Below are positions 1 to 6,815 of a stretch of 12,184 nucleotides of DNA, piece after piece. The DNA lies in assembly GCA_902406135.1 (NCBI GenBank), contig CABPCX010000020.1, positions 1 through 12,184 on the forward strand, in the 5' to 3' direction. The position numbers were made by a program, and so were the translations under genes. The notes under the pieces were generated by a model. It did not search any database. It worked only from the letters and a program-made list of their open reading frames with translations, and had not been told where the DNA came from. This DNA comes from an uncultured Eubacteriales bacterium (GTDB taxonomy: Bacteria > Bacillota > Clostridia > Lachnospirales > Anaerotignaceae). Every line of letters starts with the position of its first letter. The stretch's first letter is position 1.

Positions 1-495
1 ACCTACCTGAATAAAGCAGGCAGAGAAAAAATATATGAAATGGTAAGCCGGGAGAGCGATCTGTCGGCTCTTTCCATTGGAAAAAAGACTGCAGGTGTGG
101 CCATAGCGGGCTTTAAAGATGACAAAGTATTATTGATAAGAGAGTTCAGAATGGGAGTAAACGGCTATGTGTGGGCATTCCCGGCGGGGCTTATGGAAGA
201 GGGAGAAACTCCCGAGCAGACCGCCGCAAGAGAGCTTAAGGAAGAAACCGGCCTTGATATAATAAAAATAAGGGACATACTTAAGCCGTCATTTTCGTGC
301 ACCGGAGTAACCGATGAAAAGAGCTATTTTGTTTTATGCGATATAGACGGAAACATAGAGGACTGTACATTCCCCGATGAGGAAATAACGGCAGGACTTT
401 ATACAAGGAAAGAAGTCAAAAAACTTCTTGAAAACGAGACTTTTTCCGCCAGAACCCAGGCGGTATGCTATTTATGGACAAAGGAAGGACAGTAA
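1..495 (+). CDS. Nudix hydrolase, ADP-ribose pyrophosphatase-like (5' end outside window)
   Basis: The frame is open from base 1, so the gene starts left of the window. The first ATG at base 40 is probably internal, because the 13 codons before it (containing NKAGREKIYEMVSR with what follows) read like the usual N-terminal strand of ADP-ribose pyrophosphatase-type Nudix proteins. A complete Nudix box is visible, G-x5-E-x7-REL-x-EETGL, at residues 50-72 counted from the ATG at 40. It supplies the glutamates that bind the catalytic divalent metals. Family members hydrolyse nucleoside diphosphates linked to another group, such as ADP-ribose, in the cytoplasm. The exact substrate cannot be told from sequence. 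Its stop codon overlaps the start of the next gene (TAATG), so the two are translationally linked. Family assignment is firm and substrate is inference. Confidence 0.9.
   Translation, partial: TYLNKAGREKIYEMVSRESDLSALSIGKKTAGVAIAGFKDDKVLLIREFRMGVNGYVWAFPAGLMEEGETPEQTAARELKEETGLDIIKIRDILKPSFSCTGVTDEKSYFVLCDIDGNIEDCTFPDEEITAGLYTRKEVKKLLENETFSARTQAVCYLWTKEGQ
481..488 (+). promoter_or_regulatory. Ribosome binding site setting the start of the AlaX-like gene
   Basis: AAGGAAGG lies 6 bases before the ATG at 495, inside the last codons of the Nudix gene. It favours ATG 495 over the in-frame ATG at 465, which lies upstream of this site and would add ten residues to the N-terminus. The resulting TAATG overlap is a common sign of translational coupling. 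Confidence 0.7.
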
Positions 496-1649
496 TGACA
501 GAGAAACTTTTTTATAATGATGTAAGAAAAGCTGAATTTGAAGCCACAGTTATAAGCTGTGTAAAAAATAAAGACAGATATGAGTTAGTTCTTGACGGAA
601 CATATTTTTATCCCGAAGGCGGCGGACAGCCCGCAGACCATGGAAAAATAGATGATGCCAATGTTTTTGACGTACACGACAAGGATAACGAAGTTGTCCA
701 CTACTGCGATAAAGAGGTTGAGTGCGGAAAGAAAGTAAAGGCGTGGGTGGATATGGAAAGACGCCACAGACTTATGCAGCAGCACTCAGGAGAGCATATA
801 GTTTCGGGTCTTATACATAAGCATTTCGGATATGATAACGTGGGATTCCATATGGGAAGCGACTGCATAACAATTGATTTCAACGGACCCCTTACTTCCG
901 ATGACCTTAAGCTTGTTGAGAAGGAAGCCAATGAGGCAATTTATAGAAATTTTGATACAAACATTTTCTATCCCTCTCCCGAAGAGCTTGAAAAACTGGA
1001 ATACAGAAGCAAGAAAGCCCTTGAAGGCGATGTAAGAATAGTAAATTTTAAAGACTGCGATACATGCGCCTGCTGCGGTCTGCATGTAGTAAAAAGCGGA
1101 GAAATTGGAATAATAAAGATAACAGGCTCCCAGAATTACAAAGGGGGCACAAGGGTGACCATGCTTGCCGGAAAACAGGCTTGGGAGGACTATGCCGTAA
1201 AGGACAGCATAGTGCATGGCATATCCAATCTTCTTTCGGCAAAGCCCTATGAAACAAAGGAAGCCGTTGAAAGACTTATGAAGGAAAGAAACGAAATAAA
1301 GGAACAGCTTGTGGCCGCAAAGAAACAGATTTTTGAGCTTAAGAGAGATTCCGTAAAGGACGACGAGACCTGTGCCGTATTCTTTGAGGAAAATATGGAG
1401 CCCTTTGAGCTTAGACTGTTTACGGAAATGCTTCTTGAAAAGGTGCCCTCAGCGGCAGTATTTTCAGGCAGTGACGAGGAAGGCTATAAATACGCTGTCG
1501 GAAGCACAAAGACAGATATGTCAGCCTTCATAAAGGAAGCCAATAAGGCCCTTGGCGGACGCGGCGGCGGAAGAGGAAATATAATGCAGGGAGCATTTAC
1601 GGCTTCAAGAGACGAAACGGAGAGATACATAAGAAATGGACTTGCTTAA
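495..1649 (+). CDS. Alanyl-tRNA editing protein, AlaX type with DHHA1 domain
   Basis: This is a stand-alone homologue of the editing part of alanyl-tRNA synthetase, which deacylates tRNA-Ala wrongly charged with Ser or Gly in the cytoplasm. From ATG 495 it has 384 residues. An N-terminal beta-barrel region carries the YPEGGGQPADHG motif at residues 39-50. The zinc and catalytic residues of the editing core are present: HSGEH (His97, His101) and C-x3-H (Cys193, His197). A charged, probably coiled-coil helix follows at about 255-292. The C-terminal DHHA1 domain has a glycine-rich loop, GGRGGGRG, at about 354-361. No class II aminoacylation domain is present, so this is not a truncated alaS. It overlaps the Nudix gene by one base and is followed closely by pth. 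The family call is strong, while the mischarged substrate specificity is known only for the family. Confidence 0.92.
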   Translation: MTEKLFYNDVRKAEFEATVISCVKNKDRYELVLDGTYFYPEGGGQPADHGKIDDANVFDVHDKDNEVVHYCDKEVECGKKVKAWVDMERRHRLMQQHSGEHIVSGLIHKHFGYDNVGFHMGSDCITIDFNGPLTSDDLKLVEKEANEAIYRNFDTNIFYPSPEELEKLEYRSKKALEGDVRIVNFKDCDTCACCGLHVVKSGEIGIIKITGSQNYKGGTRVTMLAGKQAWEDYAVKDSIVHGISNLLSAKPYETKEAVERLMKERNEIKEQLVAAKKQIFELKRDSVKDDETCAVFFEENMEPFELRLFTEMLLEKVPSAAVFSGSDEEGYKYAVGSTKTDMSAFIKEANKALGGRGGGRGNIMQGAFTASRDETERYIRNGLA

Positions 1650-1740
1650 AACGGTAATCTCTGCCGTAGTAATATTGTTTATCGTTATTGCGGCTTATAA
1701 AAGTCTTTTTGCAGGAATGTTTAACAGAGGAGATAAAAAT
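1636..1740 (+). other. In-frame membrane-helix extension ahead of pth
   Basis: An ATG at 1636, inside the last codons of the AlaX-like gene, opens a frame that runs without a stop into pth. It encodes 35 residues with one clear hydrophobic helix (about residues 7-23, rich in Val, Ile, Leu and Ala) followed by a short basic stretch. A weak purine-rich site (GGAGAG, about 1619-1624) lies upstream at a long spacing. Either pth has a longer, membrane-anchored form, or this is a small membrane-peptide gene that has lost its stop and run into pth, or it is untranslated spacer. The strong ribosome site just before ATG 1741 makes the short form of Pth the main product in my reading. Confidence 0.4.
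1726..1733 (+). promoter_or_regulatory. Ribosome binding site for pth
   Basis: AGAGGAGA ends 7 bases before the ATG at 1741. It supports initiation at the residue where homology to bacterial Pth begins (MYVIVGLGNPG) rather than at the in-frame ATG at 1636. Confidence 0.7.
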
Positions 1741-2397
1741 ATGTATGTAATAGTCGGACTTGGAAATCCCGGAAAGGAATATGCGGATACAAAGCATAAT
1801 GTGGGATTCAGGGTAATAGATAAACTGGCTGGCCAGTATAATATAGATGTGTCCAAATTCAAGCACAAAGCCTTAATCGGCGACGGTATGATAAGCGGAA
1901 AAAAGGTGCTTCTTGTAAAGCCCCAGACATATATGAACTTAAGCGGCGAGAGCGTTAAGGAAGTTATGTCCTTTTATAAGGTGCCCATTGAAAATATGAT
2001 AGTTGTTTATGATGATACAAGCCTTGAGATTGGAATGATAAGGCTCAGGGAAAAGGGAAGCGCCGGCGGCCATAACGGCATAAAAAACATAATAAGCCAT
2101 ATGGGTACGGACACATTTAACCGTGTTAAAGTCGGCATCGGAGAAAAGCCCAACGGCTGGGACTTAGCGGACTATGTGCTTGCCAAGTTTTCAAAGGACG
2201 ATGAAGCAGGTATCGAAAGAGGAATAGACAACGCTTCACAGGCTGTAGGAATATTTATTTCCCTCGGTATGAAGGATGCCATGAATAAGTTTAACGCAAA
2301 GCAGAAGATAAAGGTTAAAAAGGAAAAGCCCGAAGAAAAGAAAGAAGAAAACAAGGAAACCCCTTCTTCTGGCAATGCGGATAAAACCGAAGCCTGA
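1741..2397 (+). CDS. pth: Peptidyl-tRNA hydrolase
   Basis: Pth cleaves the ester bond of peptidyl-tRNAs that drop off ribosomes, recycling tRNA in the cytoplasm. From ATG 1741 there are 218 residues. The family's active-site elements are present: Asn9 in GLGNPG, His19 in YADTKHNVG (the catalytic His, His20 in E. coli), Asn66 in PQTYMNLSG, Asp91 in VVYDDTS, and Asn112 in GGHNGIKN. The residue before the catalytic Asp is Tyr rather than the common His. The C-terminus carries a Lys/Glu-rich tail of about 30 residues beyond the usual length of around 190. The start was chosen by homology and by the GAGGAG site. An in-frame upstream ATG (1636) would add a membrane helix and is described separately. 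The gene sits between the tRNA-editing gene and mfd, an arrangement in which pth-mfd adjacency is common in Firmicutes. Confidence 0.95.
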   Translation: MYVIVGLGNPGKEYADTKHNVGFRVIDKLAGQYNIDVSKFKHKALIGDGMISGKKVLLVKPQTYMNLSGESVKEVMSFYKVPIENMIVVYDDTSLEIGMIRLREKGSAGGHNGIKNIISHMGTDTFNRVKVGIGEKPNGWDLADYVLAKFSKDDEAGIERGIDNASQAVGIFISLGMKDAMNKFNAKQKIKVKKEKPEEKKEENKETPSSGNADKTEA

Positions 2398-2435
2398 GGC
2401 AGGTAAAATAATGAGTTTTTAAGAGGTGAAGTTCT

Positions 2436-5400
2436 GTGAAATGGTTTACGGAACCGCTTAAGGAAATAGCGGATTACAGATATCTGCTGGAAAATATAAA
2501 AAACAGAGAGACTCCTGTTCTTGCAACAGGAGTTATTGACGTGCAGAAAACACAGATGATATATGCTCTGCATAAGGAAATAGGAAAGACATCGCTCATA
2601 ATATCCTATGACGATGCCGCCGCCAGAGCCATATATAACGATATATCCTCCTTTGATGAAAAGGCGGTATTTTATCCTTCCAAGGACTTTATATTTTACA
2701 GCGCCGACGTCCACTCAAGCGACATAACAAGGCAGAGGTTTAAAGCGGTGGACGATATAATCAGGGGAGAAGCCGGCATCGTATGCACAACGGCCGAGGC
2801 TCTTTTGGAAAGGCTTATGGCCAAAGAGGATATGAGAAGCCTTGTTTTCGAGCTTAGAGAGGGAGACATAATACCCATAGATAAGCTTGTGGAAAAGCTG
2901 GTGTATATGGGATATGAAAGAAGCGACTCCGTTGAAGGCGTGGGACAGTTTGCCTTGAGAGGCGGCATAGTGGATATATATTCACCGGTCCATGAAACGG
3001 CGGTCAGAATAGAGTTTTGGGACGATGAGGTGGACTCCGTAAGGAGTTTTGACGTAATGAGCCAAAGGTCCCTGTCAAAGCTGGAATATCTGAGGGTATT
3101 TCCCGTAAAGGAAATAGTATTTGACCAAAAGGCAGCGGAAGAAGCCGCCGAAGATATGGAAAAGGATATGGCAAAGGCCGTAAAGAATTACGAGAAAAAG
3201 GATATGGCCGAAGCCGCCGAAAATATAAAAAACACCGTTAAGGAAGCGGCGGAAAGACTCAGAAACAATATGGGAGGCACAGAAGCCTTTATAAACTCTG
3301 TGCCTGTAAAAACAGCCAGTCTTTTTGACTATCTTCCCGAAGGCAGTCTTATTTTCTATGACGAGCCAAAGAAGATGAAAGCCCATGTGGACACCGTATA
3401 CAGCGAGTTTGCAGAGAGTATGAAGGAAAGGCTTCAAAGCGGATATATACTGCCCAAACAGACGGGCATAATATTTACCATAGATGATATATATTCATTT
3501 TCGTCAAAATTCAGGGAAGTGCTTCTCTGCTCAGTACCCCAGAGCCTGCCGGATTTCAGGCTTAAGGGGCTGTATAACTTCACTGTAAAATCCTCAACGG
3601 CATTTAACAGCAAGTTTGAAATGTTCTATGACGAGGTAAAGTATCTTAAGGATGAGGATTACCGAATAGTCATATTCGGAGGCGGAGAGAGCAGATGCTT
3701 TAGAATTGCTTCCGAGCTTTCCGACAGGGGCATAAACGCCGCCCTCGTAGGCGAAGGACAGGAATTTGTACCCGTAAAGGGCGGAGTATATATATGCAGA
3801 GGAAGGCTGTCAAAGGGATTTGAATATTCGGATATTAAATTTGCGGTATTCTCCCTCAGTGAGCTGACCGGAGAGCAGGGCCTTAAGAGAAGAAAGAAAC
3901 GCGTCAAAAAAGGCAAGGCTATAGAGAGCTTTACAGACCTTAAGGTAGGCGACTATGTGGTACATGAAAGCCACGGAATAGGCGTATACAGAGGTCTTGA
4001 AAATATTTCCGTGGACGGAATAAATAAGGACTATCTGAAAATATCCTATAGGGGCGGAAGCAATCTTTTTGTGCCCGTAAACCAGATGGATTTGGTGCAG
4101 AAATATATCGGAAGTGACGGCGCCAGACCGAAACTGAGCAAACTTGGCGGACCCGACTGGGGAAAGATGAAATCCAAGGTAAGGGCGGCCGTTGCCATAC
4201 TTGCCGAAGATTTGGTGGAAGTCTATGCCAAGAGACAGGCGGCGGAAGGCTTCAAATATTCTCCCGATACCACATGGCAGAGGGAGTTTGAGGAAAGCTT
4301 TGATTATACGGAGACCGACGACCAGCTCAATGCCATAGAAGATATAAAGAGGGATATGGAAAGCGGCAAGGTAATGGACCGTCTTGTATGCGGAGACGTG
4401 GGTTACGGAAAGACCGAGGTAGCCATAAGGGCGGCCTTTAAGACGGTGCAGGACGGAAAACAGGTGGCATACCTTGTGCCCACCACCATACTTGCCCAGC
4501 AGCATTATTCCACATTCACAAAAAGAATGGCGGCATATCCGGTACAGATAGAGCTGTTAAACCGATTCAGGACAGCTTCCGAGCAGAAACAGACTTTGAA
4601 AAATCTTGAGACCGGAATGGCGGATATAGTTATAGGAACCCATAGATTATTATCCAAGGACGTAAAATTCAAGGACTTGGGACTTATAATCGTCGATGAG
4701 GAGCAGAGATTCGGCGTTGCCCATAAGGAAAAGCTTAAAAGAATAAAGGAAAACGTCAATGTACTGACCCTTACTGCCACACCCATTCCAAGGACGCTGC
4801 ATATGAGCCTTTCGGGCATAAGGGATATGAGCCTTCTGGAGGAGCCGCCCGAAGAAAGACTTCCCGTACAGACCTTTGTTATGGAAAGCAACGAGCAGTC
4901 CGTAAGGGACGCCATACACAGAGAGCTGGCCAGGGGCGGACAGGTATATTATCTGCATAACAGAATAGACAATATATACGAAGTGGCCGCAAGAATTCAG
5001 AAACTTGTGCCGGAAGCCAGGGTGCAGTATGCCCACGGCAGAATGAGCGAGCGAGAGCTTGAAGGCATAATGGAAGAATTTATAGACGGCGATACGGACG
5101 TGCTTGTATGTACGACCATAATCGAGACAGGCCTTGATATTCCCAACGTAAACACAATAATAATACAGGATGCCGACAGAATGGGACTTTCCCAGCTTTA
5201 TCAGCTGAGGGGACGTGTCGGAAGAAGCAACAGGACTTCCTATGCCTACTTTATGTACCGCAGGGATAAGGTGCTTCAGGAAGTGGCTGAAAAGAGACTT
5301 CAGACCATAAGGGAGTTTACGGAATTCGGCTCAGGTTTCAAGATAGCCATGAGGGACCTGGAAATAAGGGGTGCAGGCTCACTGCTTGGCGCCGAGCAGC

Positions 5401-5945
5401 ACGGACATATGGAGACGGTAGGATACGATATGTACTGCAAACTGCTGGATGAGGCCGTATGCAAGCTTAAGGGTGTGGACAGAAGCGAAAGTTTCGAGAC
5501 CACCATAGATATAAGCGTAAATGCCTATATACCGGGGTATTATATAGAAAATGAGGAACAGAGGCTTGAGATATATAAGAAGATATCACTCATAGACAGC
5601 CAGGAATCCTTTTATGATATACAGGAGGAGATTGAGGACAGATTCGGCACCATGCCAAAGAGTGTCCAGACCCTTCTTGATGTGGCACTTGTAAAGAGCG
5701 AGGCCCATAATCTCGGCATAATATCCGTGGCCGAAAAGCAGAAAAACATAGTTGTGACCTTCAAGTCCAATGCCGGAGTTGATACTGAAAGAATAACACA
5801 GATGCTTATGGCCAAAAACAGTCCCTATATGTTTACGGCGGCTGAGGAACCTTATATAACCATAAAAACATCACCCAGAGATGAAAAAAATTCTCTCGAA
5901 TATATTAAAACTTTCATTCAGGATTTAACAAAGGTTGAAAAATAA
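2436..5945 (+). CDS. mfd: Transcription-repair coupling factor Mfd
   Basis: Mfd is a DNA translocase that pushes RNA polymerase off lesions and recruits UvrA, coupling transcription to nucleotide excision repair. It has 1169 residues, full length for the family. The N-terminal UvrB-like module includes GQFALRGGIVDIYSP (about 168-182). A charged Ala/Glu/Lys helical stretch lies at about 230-280. The RNA-polymerase-interacting CarD-like domain begins near 500 with KVGDYVVHESHGIGVY. The translocase motor follows: Walker A GYGKTE (about 654-660), DEEQ (about 753), TATPIPRTL (about 780), and RGRVGRS (about 925). A relay region with RDLEIRGAGSLLG lies near 970, then the C-terminal TRCF domain from about 1028. 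GTG is the start, preceded by AAGAGGTGAA at 2421-2430. It lies 38 bases after pth with no terminator between, so it is probably in the same operon. Confidence 0.98.
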   Translation: MKWFTEPLKEIADYRYLLENIKNRETPVLATGVIDVQKTQMIYALHKEIGKTSLIISYDDAAARAIYNDISSFDEKAVFYPSKDFIFYSADVHSSDITRQRFKAVDDIIRGEAGIVCTTAEALLERLMAKEDMRSLVFELREGDIIPIDKLVEKLVYMGYERSDSVEGVGQFALRGGIVDIYSPVHETAVRIEFWDDEVDSVRSFDVMSQRSLSKLEYLRVFPVKEIVFDQKAAEEAAEDMEKDMAKAVKNYEKKDMAEAAENIKNTVKEAAERLRNNMGGTEAFINSVPVKTASLFDYLPEGSLIFYDEPKKMKAHVDTVYSEFAESMKERLQSGYILPKQTGIIFTIDDIYSFSSKFREVLLCSVPQSLPDFRLKGLYNFTVKSSTAFNSKFEMFYDEVKYLKDEDYRIVIFGGGESRCFRIASELSDRGINAALVGEGQEFVPVKGGVYICRGRLSKGFEYSDIKFAVFSLSELTGEQGLKRRKKRVKKGKAIESFTDLKVGDYVVHESHGIGVYRGLENISVDGINKDYLKISYRGGSNLFVPVNQMDLVQKYIGSDGARPKLSKLGGPDWGKMKSKVRAAVAILAEDLVEVYAKRQAAEGFKYSPDTTWQREFEESFDYTETDDQLNAIEDIKRDMESGKVMDRLVCGDVGYGKTEVAIRAAFKTVQDGKQVAYLVPTTILAQQHYSTFTKRMAAYPVQIELLNRFRTASEQKQTLKNLETGMADIVIGTHRLLSKDVKFKDLGLIIVDEEQRFGVAHKEKLKRIKENVNVLTLTATPIPRTLHMSLSGIRDMSLLEEPPEERLPVQTFVMESNEQSVRDAIHRELARGGQVYYLHNRIDNIYEVAARIQKLVPEARVQYAHGRMSERELEGIMEEFIDGDTDVLVCTTIIETGLDIPNVNTIIIQDADRMGLSQLYQLRGRVGRSNRTSYAYFMYRRDKVLQEVAEKRLQTIREFTEFGSGFKIAMRDLEIRGAGSLLGAEQHGHMETVGYDMYCKLLDEAVCKLKGVDRSESFETTIDISVNAYIPGYYIENEEQRLEIYKKISLIDSQESFYDIQEEIEDRFGTMPKSVQTLLDVALVKSEAHNLGIISVAEKQKNIVVTFKSNAGVDTERITQMLMAKNSPYMFTAAEEPYITIKTSPRDEKNSLEYIKTFIQDLTKVEK
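2511..2533 (+). repeat. Perfect inverted repeat inside the start of mfd
   Basis: ACTCCTGTT and AACAGGAGT form a perfect 9-bp stem with a 5-base loop, about 75 bases into mfd. No run of T follows, so it is not an intrinsic terminator. It may be a chance product of codons for Thr-Pro-Val-Leu-Ala-Thr-Gly-Val, or a local RNA hairpin that slows early translation. Confidence 0.5.
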
Positions 5946-5962
5946 AAGAAATCAGGTATAAT
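5935..5962 (+). promoter_or_regulatory. Probable sigma-A promoter for the lipoprotein gene
   Basis: TTGAAA (5935-5940) and a perfect TATAAT (5957-5962) are 16 bases apart. The -35 box overlaps the last codons of mfd, and the -10 box lies 24 bases before the GTG start at 5986. There is no terminator after mfd, so the lipoprotein could also be read through from the upstream operon. Transcription start is not shown by sequence alone. Confidence 0.6.
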
Positions 5963-5985
5963 AAATCAAAAAGGAGGGCTGTATT

Positions 5986-6720
5986 GTGAAAAAAGTTTTT
6001 GCAAGACTGGCTGTAAGCGCTGTATTGATAACTGCGATGCTTAGCGGATGCTCTACAGCCAAAGAAACAGCCGATGAAAACTATGTAGTAAAAATAAACG
6101 GCGAAACCGTATCCAGAGAAGAATTTAACATATATATGTACGAGACCCAGAAAAGCTTTGAAGCCCTTGGCGGAGAGGATATATGGGAAACGGACTTTGA
6201 CGGCAGGTCTGCCGAAACGGTGGCAAAGGACAACACCCTTTCTACCATAACCCTTGTGAAATTCGCAGAGGAAAAGGCGGCGTCAGCGGGCATTGAGCTG
6301 GATGACGAAACTATTTCGGAAGCGGAAGCTTCGGCCGAGGAAATTTATAACGGCCTTACGGACAGTGAAAAAGAGGACATCGGAGCCGATTTGGAGCTTT
6401 ATAAAGAAGTAATGCGTGAAAACGCCTTATATAATGAAGTATATAAGTATATGGTCAAAGACTATGTCATAAGCGACGAAGAATTTGACGAGTATTATGA
6501 ATCCAATAAGGATACCATAACCGAGCAGTATAAGGCCTATACCGGCGTATCGGACAGCGGAGAAACCGTTGATGAGGCGCAGGTCAAGGATTTCGCAAGA
6601 TATTACTATGAAGAGAATATGAAACAGCAGTATTTTGCCGGTGAATTTGAGAAGTGGCAGAGTGAAGCGGACATTGAGAAAAACGCACAGCTGTGGAATA
6701 CGGTAACACTCATACGATGA
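5986..6720 (+). CDS. Secreted lipoprotein, SurA/PrsA N-terminal-like, no visible PPIase domain
   Basis: This 244-residue protein has a lipoprotein signal: positive Met-Lys-Lys start, hydrophobic core, and lipobox LSGC with Cys22 as the lipidation site. It should therefore sit on the outer face of the cell membrane. After the linker, YVVKINGETVSREEFNIYMYE (split at residues 33-52) resembles the opening helix of SurA/PrsA-type chaperones, and the rest is acidic and mostly helical. A parvulin (rotamase) domain is not recognisable. PrsA-like foldases often follow mfd in Clostridia, so a chaperone role for secreted proteins is a reasonable inference but not proven. The start is GTG, 7 bases after AAGGAGGG (5971-5978). 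It has its own promoter candidate and is closed by a strong terminator. It could equally be called a hypothetical lipoprotein. Confidence 0.8.
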   Translation: MKKVFARLAVSAVLITAMLSGCSTAKETADENYVVKINGETVSREEFNIYMYETQKSFEALGGEDIWETDFDGRSAETVAKDNTLSTITLVKFAEEKAASAGIELDDETISEAEASAEEIYNGLTDSEKEDIGADLELYKEVMRENALYNEVYKYMVKDYVISDEEFDEYYESNKDTITEQYKAYTGVSDSGETVDEAQVKDFARYYYEENMKQQYFAGEFEKWQSEADIEKNAQLWNTVTLIR

Positions 6721-6724
6721 ATTT

Positions 6725-6754
6725 AAACTCCCGTTTAAACGGGAGTTTTTTATT
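6725..6754 (+). terminator. Rho-independent terminator
   Basis: AAACTCCCGT and ACGGGAGTTT form a perfect 10-bp stem with a TTAA loop (6725-6748, a full 24-base palindrome). It is followed by a T-rich run, starting 4 bases after the lipoprotein stop. It ends the housekeeping block and separates it from the aldo/keto reductase. Confidence 0.93.
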
Positions 6755-6781
6755 TACATGGGAATGAAATTAAGGTATTAT
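6753..6781 (+). promoter_or_regulatory. Probable sigma-A promoter for the aldo/keto reductase gene
   Basis: TTTACA (6753-6758) and TATTAT (6776-6781) are 17 bases apart, each one mismatch from consensus. The site lies directly after the terminator and 34 bases before the start codon. Overlap with the terminator's T run is tight but workable. Confidence 0.5.
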
Positions 6782-6815
6782 ATAAATACACTTTATTTTA
6801 AGGAGGATTTGCCTG

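Noticed and set aside
465..494. Longer start for the AlaX-like gene at ATG 465.
   Set aside because: It lacks a good ribosome site, would overlap the Nudix gene by 31 bases, and adds residues outside the family start. ATG 495 follows AAGGAAGG.
2385..2420. Small GC-rich repeat (CCTGAGGCAGG) followed by TTTTT between pth and mfd as a terminator.
   Set aside because: The stem is only about 4 bp and is separated from the T run by some 15 bases.
3810..4505. Long minus-strand open frame opposite mfd (231 codons), and similar minus-strand frames elsewhere.
   Set aside because: They lie antisense to genes with clear family motifs, have no recognisable domains, and arise from the codon bias of the real genes.
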